NCBI GenBank assembly: GCA_050251735.1
Contig: JBFWMF010000003.1
Location: forward strand, 114,478 to 178,477
Origin: Desulfitobacterium sp050251735
GTDB taxonomy: Bacteria > Bacillota > Desulfitobacteriia > Desulfitobacteriales > Desulfitobacteriaceae
Direction: 5' to 3'
Length of the DNA stretch: 64,000 nt
Below, one piece after another: positions 8,801 through 16,968 of this stretch (positions are counted from its first letter, which is position 1; each line of letters starts with the position of its first letter). The position numbers and the translations under genes are program-made. The notes under the pieces were generated by a model. That model worked only from the letters and a program-made list of their open reading frames with translations. It was not told where the DNA came from and did not search any database.

Positions 8801-9499
8801 TTATGAAGCGGCAGCATCTAACTTTTCTTTATCAAGTCTGCGATTGATATAAAGCTGTTGAAGTATCGAAACAATATTCATTGTTAAGAAGTACAACGCT
8901 AGTCCAGCAGGAACAGTCCAACTGATATAGGCCATGAAAAATGGCATAAAATAGAGCATCATTTTTTGAGTTGATTGAGTCGGATCAGGTTTGCCACCTT
9001 TATCAGCATTCATAGTTGGATTGGTCGCAGTAGTAAGCTTTGTCTGCAAAAAAGTGGTTGCCCCTGCCAGGACGGCAAAGACTATATTTCCAGTCGCGGT
9101 GATATCAAATCCTAAGAACATCGCTTGACTTGGATCTGAAATGTAGTTACTAAACTTAAAAAGAGTCTGATACAAAGCCCAGAAAATTGGAAGCTGGACA
9201 ATCAAGGGTAGACAACCACCTGCTGGGTTCACATTATGCTCTTTATACAAAGCCATGGTTTCTTGATTCAGTTTCTCTGGCTTTCCTTTATACTTCTTTT
9301 GAAGTTCTTGAAGCTTTGGCTGAATCTCAACGGTTTTTCTCATAGATTTCATTTGCTTCCAGGTCAAGGGGAAGATGACAGTTTTTATGATTATGGTTAG
9401 AAGTATAATAGCTAGACCATAACTAGCAAATCCCACCATATCAGTTAGACTATATAACCACTTCAATAATATAGTCATCCATTCAACAAAAGTACTCAC
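8801..9499 (-). CDS. yidC: Membrane protein insertase YidC/OxaI (SpoIIIJ type)
   Basis: 232 aa, five membrane segments. Conserved positions include a lysine in the first conserved segment (LLTIIIKTVIFPLTWKQ), the cytoplasmic helical hairpin (KLQELQKKYKGKPEKLNQE) and the family signature GGCLPLIVQLPIFWALY. It inserts membrane proteins with or without SecYEG; in Bacillus SpoIIIJ also supports sigma-G activation. Unlike SpoIIIJ, I see no lipoprotein box: the protein starts MSTFVEWMTILLKWLY, as in many clostridial homologues. It is flanked by yidD upstream and jag downstream, so this is a conserved operon. Confidence 0.96.
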   Translation of the reverse strand: MSTFVEWMTILLKWLYSLTDMVGFASYGLAIILLTIIIKTVIFPLTWKQMKSMRKTVEIQPKLQELQKKYKGKPEKLNQETMALYKEHNVNPAGGCLPLIVQLPIFWALYQTLFKFSNYISDPSQAMFLGFDITATGNIVFAVLAGATTFLQTKLTTATNPTMNADKGGKPDPTQSTQKMMLYFMPFFMAYISWTVPAGLALYFLTMNIVSILQQLYINRRLDKEKLDAAAS

Positions 9500-9510
9500 A
9501 AGAACCCTCC

Positions 9511-9717
9511 TTATACCGGATCATAACCGCCAGGGTGAAAGGGGTGGCATTTAGAAATCCTCACAAGGGATTTCCAGCTTCCTTTGATAACCCCGTATTT
9601 CTGTAGAGCCTGAATAGAATATTCTGAGCATGTCGGATAAAAGCGGCAAGATGGCCGTTTTAGAGGAGAAATAAATCGTTGATAAAACCGAATTAATCCA
9701 ACCAAAATAGCTTTCAT
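9511..9717 (-). CDS. yidD: Membrane protein insertion efficiency factor YidD
   Basis: 68 aa. It shows the YidD pattern: an N-terminal amphipathic helix (LVGLIRFYQRFISPL), then SCRFYPTCSEYSIQAL with conserved cysteines, and the C-terminal KCHPFHPGGYDPV. It is a small inner-face membrane-associated protein that helps YidC-dependent insertion. It lies between rnpA and yidC with short gaps and full family length. Confidence 0.95.
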   Translation of the reverse strand: MKAILVGLIRFYQRFISPLKRPSCRFYPTCSEYSIQALQKYGVIKGSWKSLVRISKCHPFHPGGYDPV

Positions 9718-9740
9718 ACAAATCCCATCCTATGGAACAA

Positions 9741-10085
9741 TTAACCTAGCTCCACACCCTTGATAGCTTTTGCTCTATATAAGCTTTTTACAAGACTATT
9801 TTCTACTTCTGAATAAGAAACTCCTTTAATAGAAGAACGAGCAATACAAATAATTTGAGTATTTTCTTTAATCTCTAGAAGATGGCGCCGAATGACTTCT
9901 CTCATTAAACGCTTGGCCCGATTACGAACCACAGCATTACCGACTTTTTTAGAGGCAATGAATCCGAATTTAGAGGGACCCTCTGCCACATAAACGACAA
10001 CATACTTTCCAGAGAAACTTTTTCTTTGTGCAAAAACCTTTTTGAAAAGAGATTTTTGACGCAATCTAAGATTTCTCTGTAACAT
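9741..10085 (-). CDS. rnpA: Ribonuclease P protein component
   Basis: 114 aa basic protein. The signature RNRAKRLMREVIRRH (near residues 55-69) is the RNR motif of RNase P protein. The N-terminal LRQKSLFKKVFAQRKSF is also typical. It binds the RNase P RNA and pre-tRNA leader to help 5' maturation. It follows rpmH after a terminator-like hairpin at 10236-10260, so expression may depend on read-through or a separate promoter. The overlapping 63-aa minus-strand frame (9905-10096) is a shadow. Confidence 0.96.
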   Translation of the reverse strand: MLQRNLRLRQKSLFKKVFAQRKSFSGKYVVVYVAEGPSKFGFIASKKVGNAVVRNRAKRLMREVIRRHLLEIKENTQIICIARSSIKGVSYSEVENSLVKSLYRAKAIKGVELG

Positions 10086-10235
10086 GGCTCCTCCACAATC
10101 CCAATTGTCGTAGTATTACCTAATCTTACTTAGTTTTCCTCACTCTACCTTAGAATAAACCTATTCTATGAATAAAGATGAGATAAAAATACCCCATACT
10201 ATAAAAAATTAAATATTTTTCTTTTCAATAGCATG

Positions 10236-10260
10236 AAAAAGGCCACAAGATTGCGGCCTT
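10236..10260 (-). terminator. Terminator/attenuator after rpmH
   Basis: On the minus strand AAGGCC-GCAA pairs with TTG-TGGCCTT and is followed by T5. It overlaps the rpmH stop codon. It probably lowers rnpA relative to rpmH. Confidence 0.75.
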
Positions 10261-10393
10261 AAGCTGATAATTTCTTCCGCCCTTTAGCACGACGGCGTTT
10301 AAGCACGTTTCTACCGGTTGAGCTACTCATTCTGCTTAAAAAACCATGTACTCTCTGATGGCGACGATTTTTCGGTTGCCAAGTACGTTTCAT
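10259..10393 (-). CDS. rpmH: 50S ribosomal protein L34
   Basis: 44 aa, highly basic, starting MKRTWQPKNRRHQRVHGFLS and ending GRKKLSA, which is textbook L34. The frame is open further upstream to 10564, but that part encodes no ribosomal sequence. The ATG at 10393 has GGAGG upstream and gives the exact family length. It lies immediately beside oriC. A strong sigma-A-like promoter is at 10454-10483. Confidence 0.97.
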   Translation of the reverse strand: MKRTWQPKNRRHQRVHGFLSRMSSSTGRNVLKRRRAKGRKKLSA

Positions 10394-10453
10394 AACTTTT
10401 ATTGCACCTCCTTTGAAAGGGAAAAAACCACTAAAAATTGCATATCTCTTGAG

Positions 10454-10483
10454 ATTATACTCTAAGTTTTTTAGCTCTGTCAA
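10454..10483 (-). promoter_or_regulatory. rpmH promoter
   Basis: On the minus strand TTGACA (complement of 10478-10483), an 18-nt spacer and TATAAT (complement of 10454-10459). It lies about 60 bp before the L34 start and between it and the DnaA-box cluster. Confidence 0.8.
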
Positions 10484-10503
10484 GCAGACATTATTAAATA
10501 CTA

Positions 10504-10701
10504 TGTGGATAACCTCTGGGTAGAAAAAGTTATCCACCTGTGAATAAATTATTTTTAGGACCAACTTCCTGTTGATAACCCTCTCGAAACTTGGTATTAT
10601 ATTTTTACACCATCTTTACATGAGCAGTATTTACTCAAATTTATTATTCACAGCAAAAAATTTATTAAGTTATCCACAAATGTGTATAAGTTTGTGTATA
10701 A
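10504..10701. other. oriC: oriC, upstream DnaA-box cluster
   Basis: Seven matches to the DnaA box TTATNCACA lie in the rpmH-dnaA gap. TTATCCACA: 10504-10512 (minus) and 10670-10678 (plus). TTATCCACC: 10530-10538. TTATTCACA: 10539-10547 (minus) and 10644-10652. TTATACACA: 10681-10689 (minus) and 10693-10701 (minus). Gene direction reverses here. This corresponds to the upstream (incC-like) part of a bipartite Firmicute origin. Confidence 0.9.
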
Positions 10702-10752
10702 CTTTTTTATTGTCATATTTTCTACTTTTATTCGACAAGGGAGGATCACAAA

Positions 10753-12102
10753 ATGCCACCCCGTACTCTTCATGTACTCTGGAAAGAAACCCTAGCAAAA
10801 TTAGAAACTGAACTCTCTAAACCCAGCTTTGAGACTTGGCTTAGTTCGACACACCTTCTCGACATTGAGGGAGATACACTAATTGTGAGTGTACCCAATG
10901 AATTTGCGAAGGATTGGCTGGAGAGTCGCTATTCCCCTTTGATTCGCTCTACAGTTCAATCGATCCTTGGCCAATCCATGAATTTGCGCTTTATTATCAC
11001 TCAGCAACAAGAGGATGCACATCAGAAAGAAGATGTATTTATATCTTCGACCGATACCAAAGAGGAATCTCCCTCTAATCGGACCTTAAATTCTAAATAT
11101 ACCTTTGATACCTTCGTCATTGGTAACAGTAACCGCTTTGCCCATGCTGCAGCTTTAGCCGTAGCTGAATCTCCGGCACTTGCCTATAACCCCTTATTTA
11201 TTTATGGAGGGGTTGGACTAGGCAAAACCCACTTGATGCATGCTATTGGTAACGCTGTTATTCAGCGCTCCCCCGGTACACGTGTGCTTTATGTCTCCAG
11301 TGAAAAATTTACCAACGAACTTATTGAATCGATCCGAGATCAGAATCCTATTGAGTTCCGTAACCATTATCGAAATGTGGATATATTACTTATTGACGAT
11401 ATTCAGTTTCTTGCCGGTAAAGAGGGTACCCAGGAAGAGTTTTTCCATACGTTTAATGCCCTCCATGACGCAAACAAACAAATTATCATTTCATCTGATC
11501 GTCCTCCTAAAGAAATTCCTACCTTGGAGGACCGTTTGCGCTCCCGCTTTGAATGGGGTCTAATTACAGACATCCAACCACCAGATTTAGAAACTCGAGT
11601 CGCTATTCTCCGTAAAAAAGCTAAATTAGAGAATTTACAAGTGGCTAACGAAGTGATGGTTTATATTGCTGACAAAATCCACTCCAACATAAGGGAACTC
11701 GAGGGAGCATTAATTCGCGTTATGGCTTTTGGATCCCTCACCTCTAATCCCATTACGATTGAAACTGCTACCGAAGCATTGAAAGATATTATTCCTGTGA
11801 ATGTACCCAAGGAAATAACCATAGAAAAAATTCAGCAAGCGGTATCTGATTACTATCATCTTTCTTTATCAGAATTTAAAGCGAAAAAGAGGACAAGGGC
11901 AGTTGCTTTTCCACGTCAAATTGCTATGTACTTATCTAGAGAACTCACCGATAGTTCTTTACCGAGAATAGGGGATGAATTTGGCGGAAGAGATCATACC
12001 ACAGTCCTTCACGCTCATGATAAAATTTCGGAAGCACGCCGCAATGATCAAATGTTTGATCGGAAAATCAATGAAATTATAAAAATCATTCAAAGCACCT
12101 AA
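10753..12102 (+). CDS. dnaA: Chromosomal replication initiator DnaA
   Basis: 449 aa. Domain I is at the N terminus, then a variable linker (about 85-112). The AAA+ core has Walker A GGVGLGKT (152-159) and Walker B LLIDDIQF (212-219). Domain IV carries the DnaA-box-binding signature GGRDHTTVLHAHDKI near the C terminus. It binds the boxes listed on both sides of the gene and opens the origin. The ATG is preceded by AAGGGAGG. DnaA boxes upstream imply autoregulation. The length matches Bacillus DnaA. Confidence 0.99.
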   Translation: MPPRTLHVLWKETLAKLETELSKPSFETWLSSTHLLDIEGDTLIVSVPNEFAKDWLESRYSPLIRSTVQSILGQSMNLRFIITQQQEDAHQKEDVFISSTDTKEESPSNRTLNSKYTFDTFVIGNSNRFAHAAALAVAESPALAYNPLFIYGGVGLGKTHLMHAIGNAVIQRSPGTRVLYVSSEKFTNELIESIRDQNPIEFRNHYRNVDILLIDDIQFLAGKEGTQEEFFHTFNALHDANKQIIISSDRPPKEIPTLEDRLRSRFEWGLITDIQPPDLETRVAILRKKAKLENLQVANEVMVYIADKIHSNIRELEGALIRVMAFGSLTSNPITIETATEALKDIIPVNVPKEITIEKIQQAVSDYYHLSLSEFKAKKRTRAVAFPRQIAMYLSRELTDSSLPRIGDEFGGRDHTTVLHAHDKISEARRNDQMFDRKINEIIKIIQST

Positions 12103-12114
12103 TGTGGTATAATA

Positions 12115-12287
12115 TGTGAATAACATGTCAGTAAAGCTGGGATAAAATTTATAAATAATTGAGGATGTTAACATGTGGATAAAATTCCGAATTAATTCAC
12201 ATGTTTTTACTCTTTTTTAAACATACTCTCCCAAGGACTTAAGCCAATTATCCACATAGAGACAAGCTATACTACTTATACTACTAA
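12115..12287. other. oriC: oriC, downstream part with DnaA boxes and unwinding element
   Basis: Between dnaA and dnaN there are DnaA boxes at 12115-12123 (TTATTCACA, minus), 12174-12182 (TTATCCACA, minus) and 12248-12256 (TTATCCACA, plus). The last box is followed after 10 nt by a CTA/CTT-type triplet run at 12267-12287 (CTATACTACTTATACTACTA). An AT-rich tract continues to about 12335. This matches the box, spacer and DnaA-trio arrangement known from Bacillus, so it is the probable strand-opening site. Confidence 0.8.
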
Positions 12288-12366
12288 ATTAATATCTTAT
12301 TATTATTCCCCTTAAAATATTCCTAAAAGTTTTGTTGTTGCCAAGTTATTTATAGGAGGCTGCCTA

Positions 12367-13470
12367 ATGAAAGTTTATTGTTCAAAGGATTCCTTATTGA
12401 CAGGTGTAAATACTGTCCAAAAAGCGGTATCAAATAAAAATACCTTACCTGTCCTACAAGGTATCATGATTAAAGCAGAAGGACAGTCATTAATATTTGA
12501 AGCCACTGATTTAGAAATTGGCATTCGTTGTGTAGTTCCTGCCCAAGTTGAAGAAGAAGGGGTCGTCGTTCTGCCCTCCCGAATTTTCTCTGATCTTGTT
12601 CGCAAACTACCGGATGCTGCCATCGTTTTAGAATTAGAAAATGATGTTCTTACTATTAGATATTATGAATCGGATTTATCCCTGAGAGGTTATGATCCTG
12701 AAGAGTTTCCTTTATTACCGGATCTCTTAGATGCAGAAACCTTCACTTTACCTGTATCCCTTTTTAAAACGATGATTAAGCAAACAATCTTTACCTGCTC
12801 AACTGAAGAAAGTCGTCCTGTCTTTACAGGCTGTCTTTTGCAGATAGAAGATAATACAATTCGTTTAATTGCTACCGATACCCATCGTTTAGCTTATCGA
12901 TTTGCGGAAATCTCTAACTCCGATAAATTTAAGTTTCAAGGGATTATTCCAGCTAAGACCTTAGGAGAAATCTATCGCTTACTTAAAGATGAAGATGAGA
13001 ATTTGCTTATTCGTTTCAATCCATCCCAAATTGTTTTTCAGTTTGGTTCTGTTTATCTTCTCTCTCGCTTAATTGAAGGGCAATTTCCAAATTATAAACA
13101 AGTCATTCCTCAATCCTGCCAGACGAAGATTATACTTCCAACTAAGCTATTCCAAGAATCAGTAGAAAGGGCTTCTTTGTTAGCGCGGGACGGTAGTCAT
13201 GCGAGCATTATCAAGCTGACCATCGACACGGAACATTTATCCATTGATCAAACCTCTGACTTGGGAAAGATTTCCGAGCAAATGGAAATTCGCAAAGAAG
13301 GTAATGATGTCAAGATCGCCTTCAATTCCAAATTTTTATTAGATGTTCTTAAAATTATCGACTCAGAAGAGATTGTTTTTGAATTATCCGGGCCCTATAG
13401 CCCCGGTATTATTCGTCCTGTGGATGATCCAGACTATCTTTACCTCGCTTTACCTGTACGCACCTCTTAA
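12367..13470 (+). CDS. dnaN: DNA polymerase III sliding clamp (beta subunit)
   Basis: 367 aa with the three repeated clamp folds of the family; hallmark stretches include TLPVLQGIMIKA, SEDRPVFTG-like STEESRPVFTG, ATDTHRLAYR and the C-terminal PGIIRPVDDPDYLYLALPVR. It forms the dimeric ring that tethers polymerase, and it binds YabA, encoded at 41.9 kb. It has a good AGGAGG. It is followed 12 bp later by recF, and the order dnaA-dnaN is conserved. Confidence 0.98.
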   Translation: MKVYCSKDSLLTGVNTVQKAVSNKNTLPVLQGIMIKAEGQSLIFEATDLEIGIRCVVPAQVEEEGVVVLPSRIFSDLVRKLPDAAIVLELENDVLTIRYYESDLSLRGYDPEEFPLLPDLLDAETFTLPVSLFKTMIKQTIFTCSTEESRPVFTGCLLQIEDNTIRLIATDTHRLAYRFAEISNSDKFKFQGIIPAKTLGEIYRLLKDEDENLLIRFNPSQIVFQFGSVYLLSRLIEGQFPNYKQVIPQSCQTKIILPTKLFQESVERASLLARDGSHASIIKLTIDTEHLSIDQTSDLGKISEQMEIRKEGNDVKIAFNSKFLLDVLKIIDSEEIVFELSGPYSPGIIRPVDDPDYLYLALPVRTS

Positions 13471-13482
13471 GCTGGCTGCAAA

Positions 13483-14571
13483 ATGGAAATACAATGGCTA
13501 CATCTAAAGTTTTTTCGAAATTATCTGGATCAAGAGGTTCGTTTTCAATCCGGATTGAACATCCTCCAAGGAGAAAATGGCCAAGGCAAGACCAATATCC
13601 TGGAAGGAATCTACTATCTATTGACAGGAAAATCTTATCGAGTCCATCGTGAACAGGAGTTGATGAGCTGGGGGGAAAATGAGTTTCACCTTTATGGAGA
13701 TTTTCTTGTTCAGAGACGAAAGCTCCGTTTAGAAAGTCATTATAAAGAGAAAAGAAAAGTCATCAAAATTAATCAAATTCCCTGTCGGAAATTATCTGAG
13801 TACGTAGGCACAATCAATGTTGTATTTTTTTCGCCTGATGATTTAGCGATGGTCAAAGGAGGACCCGCTGAACGGAGACGCTTCTTAGATTTACATATTG
13901 CTCAGCATCATTCAAAGCATATACAATTGCTTAATGCTTATAACAAGGTGATCCAGCAAAAGAACGCTCTCCTCAAACGCGGCCAAAATGGGATAAAGAG
14001 CCAGCTTGAACTATGGAATGAACAAATGGTTCGCATTGGTTCGGAAATAATTAAGAATCGCTGGGAATTTACAGCCTTACTCTCCCAAAAAAGCCAGGAA
14101 ATTTACGGGCAAATTTCCTCAGGTAGAGAAAGACTTACTATGGAGTATCATTCTTTAGGCAAAGATAATCTGATGGAAGCCATAGAAATTTTTCCGAAGC
14201 TTTTGGAGGAAAAAACACCTCTAGAAATCGAAAGGAAAATGATTTTAGTCGGGCCGCATCGTGATGATATTCTGTTTAAATTAAATGATCGTTCAGCACG
14301 TCTTTATGGATCACAAGGTCAGCAACGCTCCATTGTCCTAAGCACCAAATTAGCTGAATTGGAGGTTATTCGTCAGAATAAAGGTGAATATCCTTTGCTG
14401 CTTTTGGATGATGTTCTGTCTGAATTAGATGAATTAAGGAGAGACTATTTATTAGATTATGTAAAAAATTTACAGCAGACGATAATAACCATAACAAGTG
14501 CGGAAACCCTAACCCCTAGAGCATCATTAATGCTGAAAGTAGAAAATGGCCAGATTAGGAGGTTTAATTGA
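13483..14571 (+). CDS. recF: DNA replication and repair protein RecF
   Basis: 362 aa SMC-like ATPase. Walker A GENGQGKT is at residues 30-37, the signature motif GSQGQQRSIVLSTKLAE lies near 285-300, and Walker B LLLLDDVLSELD follows. With RecO and RecR (recR is at 28.9 kb) it loads RecA at gaps. It begins 12 nt after dnaN and its stop TGA overlaps the ATG of the next gene (TGATG), so the two are coupled. Confidence 0.97.
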   Translation: MEIQWLHLKFFRNYLDQEVRFQSGLNILQGENGQGKTNILEGIYYLLTGKSYRVHREQELMSWGENEFHLYGDFLVQRRKLRLESHYKEKRKVIKINQIPCRKLSEYVGTINVVFFSPDDLAMVKGGPAERRRFLDLHIAQHHSKHIQLLNAYNKVIQQKNALLKRGQNGIKSQLELWNEQMVRIGSEIIKNRWEFTALLSQKSQEIYGQISSGRERLTMEYHSLGKDNLMEAIEIFPKLLEEKTPLEIERKMILVGPHRDDILFKLNDRSARLYGSQGQQRSIVLSTKLAELEVIRQNKGEYPLLLLDDVLSELDELRRDYLLDYVKNLQQTIITITSAETLTPRASLMLKVENGQIRRFN

Positions 14572-14828
14572 TGTTTTTACACTTAGGTGGAGATGTACTC
14601 ATTAGTCAAGATAGAATTATTGCAATATTAGACTTGGAATCTGCTATGCAAAATCCTACCTCGGTAACATTTTTAAATGGCATCAAAAAGAATAAAAATT
14701 TAAACTATATTTCCGAACCCGGAAAAGAGAAATCCTTAGTGATAACCAAGCAAGGTAATTTTTTTTCACCCATATCGTCAACCACATTACTTAAGCGATC
14801 AAATTTAAAGGATTTGTATGAAGAATAA
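14571..14828 (+). CDS. remB: DUF370 family extracellular-matrix regulator RemB (YaaB)
   Basis: 85 aa from the ATG that overlaps the recF stop. A TTG three bases earlier is possible but TAGGAGG favours the ATG. The start FLHLGGDVLISQDRIIAILD is the DUF370 signature. The family includes RemA/RemB; RemB (YaaB) sits between recF and gyrB in Bacillus, as here. RemA is a DNA-binding regulator of matrix genes, and the role of RemB is less clear. A hairpin follows at 14840-14872. Confidence 0.88.
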   Translation: MFLHLGGDVLISQDRIIAILDLESAMQNPTSVTFLNGIKKNKNLNYISEPGKEKSLVITKQGNFFSPISSTTLLKRSNLKDLYEE

Positions 14829-14839
14829 GCACTTGAAAA

Positions 14840-14872
14840 GAAACCTCCCTGAATAATAAGGAGAGGTTTCTT
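14840..14872 (+). terminator. Probable terminator after remB
   Basis: GAAACCTC (14840-14847) pairs with GAGGTTTC (14863-14870); the loop can be shortened by CC/GG pairs. The T tail is weak (TTCGATTT), so termination may be partial. Confidence 0.55.
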
Positions 14873-15020
14873 CGATTTCCTAATCATCCTATATTTGTAT
14901 AAAGGGTAAAAAAGTTGTATAATTAAAAGGTTAATTGTTTAATTAATCAAAAAAATTTTGTAATACATAAGAATTAATTCATTTTTTATTATGAGGGATT
15001 ATGATTGGGAGGGATCAGCT

Positions 15021-16955
15021 TTGCAAGAAAATGCTGAATCAAAGGTAAATATGCCAAATGATGATTATAATGCAGGGCAGATTGAAGTACTTGAAGGGCT
15101 AGAAGCTGTTCGTAAACGTCCTGGCATGTATATCGGTTCTACTAGTAGTCGTGGATTACATCACTTAGTGTATGAAATTGTTGACAACAGTATTGATGAA
15201 GCATTAGCAGGCTTTTGCGATACGATTGAAGTTAAAATTCATGAAGACAATAGTATAACAGTGGTAGATAACGGACGGGGTATTCCGGTGGATATACACC
15301 CAAAGCTTGGTAAGCCAGCTGTTGAAGTTGCCTTAACTGTGCTTCACGCCGGAGGAAAATTCAGTGGCAGTGCCTATAAGGTATCAGGTGGACTCCATGG
15401 CGTGGGGATGAGCGTTGTTAATGCTTTGTCTACTTGGTTACATGTTGAGGTTATGAAGGATGGCAAGATTTATCACCAGGAGTTTATGCGTGGTAAAACG
15501 ACATCCGAGCTTACTGTTATCGGTGAAGCAGAACAGGGAAGAACAGGAACAAAGATATCTTTTGCGCCCGATCCGCAGATTTTTGAAGAGATCGTCTTCC
15601 AATTTGATATTTTAGCTCATCGCTTGCGCGAGCTCTCTTTTTTGAACAAGAAAGTCGCGATTACTCTCATTGATGAAAGAGAGGACAAGAAAGAACTTTA
15701 CTACCACACTGGTGGTATCTTTGACTTTGTCAAATATATTAACCGTTCTAAAGAAGTTCTTCATCCTGAACCTATCTATTTTGAAGCGGAAAAGGATGGG
15801 GTCCAAGTTGAAATATGTATGCAATATAATGACGGTTATATTGAAAACCTATTTTCTTATGCCAATAATATCCATACACAAGAAGGGGGTACTCACGAAT
15901 CCGGGTTTAAGGCAGCTTTAACTCGGGTGGTGAATGATTATTCCCGCAAGAATAAGATTCTTAAAGACAACGAGTCTAATCTGACCGGAGAAGATATCCG
16001 GGAAGGTTTAACGGTTGTGATTTCGGTTAAAGTACCGGAACCCCAATTTGAGGGGCAAACGAAGACCAAGCTAGGGAATTCAGAAATTAGATCAATTGTT
16101 GACTCAATCACAGGAGAAGGCTTAGCCGTTTTTCTGGAAGAAAATCCTGCGATAGGCAAGAAAGTCATTGAAAAATCCCTGCAAGCTTCTCGTGCCAGAG
16201 AAGCGGCACGCAAGGCTAGAGAGTTAACGCGGAGAAAAAGTGCTCTAGAAGTCAGCGCTTTACCCGGTAAATTGGCTGACTGCTCTTGGAAGGAAGCGGA
16301 GCTCTGCGAAATGTATATCGTGGAAGGGGATAGTGCCGGTGGTTCGGCAAAATCAGGCCGGGATCGTCGTTTCCAAGCTATTTTGCCTATACGGGGTAAA
16401 ATTCTCAATGTCGAGAAAGCTCGCTTGGATCGGATCTTAGGTAATGCCGAGATTCGGGCTATGGTTACGGCTATGGGTACGGGGATCTCTGAGGATTTTG
16501 ATATTACCAAAGCACGTTATCATAAACTCGTGATTATGACGGATGCGGATGTGGATGGTGCTCATATTAGAATCTTATTGCTCACTTTCTTTTTCCGTTT
16601 TATGAAACCCTTGATCGAAAATAATTATGTCTATATTGCCCAGCCTCCTCTCTTTAAGATCAAGAAAGGGAAGGATGTTCACTATGCCTATAGCGATGAA
16701 GAATTAGCAAAGATTCAAGATAAAATTGGCCGCGATAAAGTAGAAATTCAACGCTATAAAGGTTTAGGGGAAATGAACGCAGACCAGCTTTGGGATACCA
16801 CCATGGATCCAGCGAAAAGGACGATTCTGCAAGTGACCATGGATGACGCTATTAAAGCAGATGAACTCTTTACGATTCTCATGGGAGATCAGGTTGAACC
16901 AAGGCGTGATTTCATCCATGAAAATGCCAAATATGTACGTAATCTGGATGTTTAA
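15021..16955 (+). CDS. gyrB: DNA gyrase subunit B
   Basis: 644 aa from a TTG start. GHKL ATPase domain (GQIEVLEGLEAVRKRPGMYIG, VDNSIDEALAG, GGLHGVGMSVVNAL), transducer domain, TOPRIM with EGDSAGGSAKSGRDR near residue 435 and the DADVDGAHIRILLLTFF metal site, then the C-terminal QRYKGLGEMNADQLW signature. An in-frame ATG lies 30 nt upstream, but it has no ribosome-binding site. GGGAGGG lies 7 nt before the TTG. With GyrA, encoded 13 bp downstream, it supercoils DNA. Confidence 0.96.
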   Translation: MQENAESKVNMPNDDYNAGQIEVLEGLEAVRKRPGMYIGSTSSRGLHHLVYEIVDNSIDEALAGFCDTIEVKIHEDNSITVVDNGRGIPVDIHPKLGKPAVEVALTVLHAGGKFSGSAYKVSGGLHGVGMSVVNALSTWLHVEVMKDGKIYHQEFMRGKTTSELTVIGEAEQGRTGTKISFAPDPQIFEEIVFQFDILAHRLRELSFLNKKVAITLIDEREDKKELYYHTGGIFDFVKYINRSKEVLHPEPIYFEAEKDGVQVEICMQYNDGYIENLFSYANNIHTQEGGTHESGFKAALTRVVNDYSRKNKILKDNESNLTGEDIREGLTVVISVKVPEPQFEGQTKTKLGNSEIRSIVDSITGEGLAVFLEENPAIGKKVIEKSLQASRAREAARKARELTRRKSALEVSALPGKLADCSWKEAELCEMYIVEGDSAGGSAKSGRDRRFQAILPIRGKILNVEKARLDRILGNAEIRAMVTAMGTGISEDFDITKARYHKLVIMTDADVDGAHIRILLLTFFFRFMKPLIENNYVYIAQPPLFKIKKGKDVHYAYSDEELAKIQDKIGRDKVEIQRYKGLGEMNADQLWDTTMDPAKRTILQVTMDDAIKADELFTILMGDQVEPRRDFIHENAKYVRNLDV

Positions 16956-16968
16956 GGGGGGATAACAC

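Noticed and set aside
15938..16510. 190-aa minus-strand frame inside gyrB
   Set aside because: Shadow of a well-conserved gene with strong codon bias.
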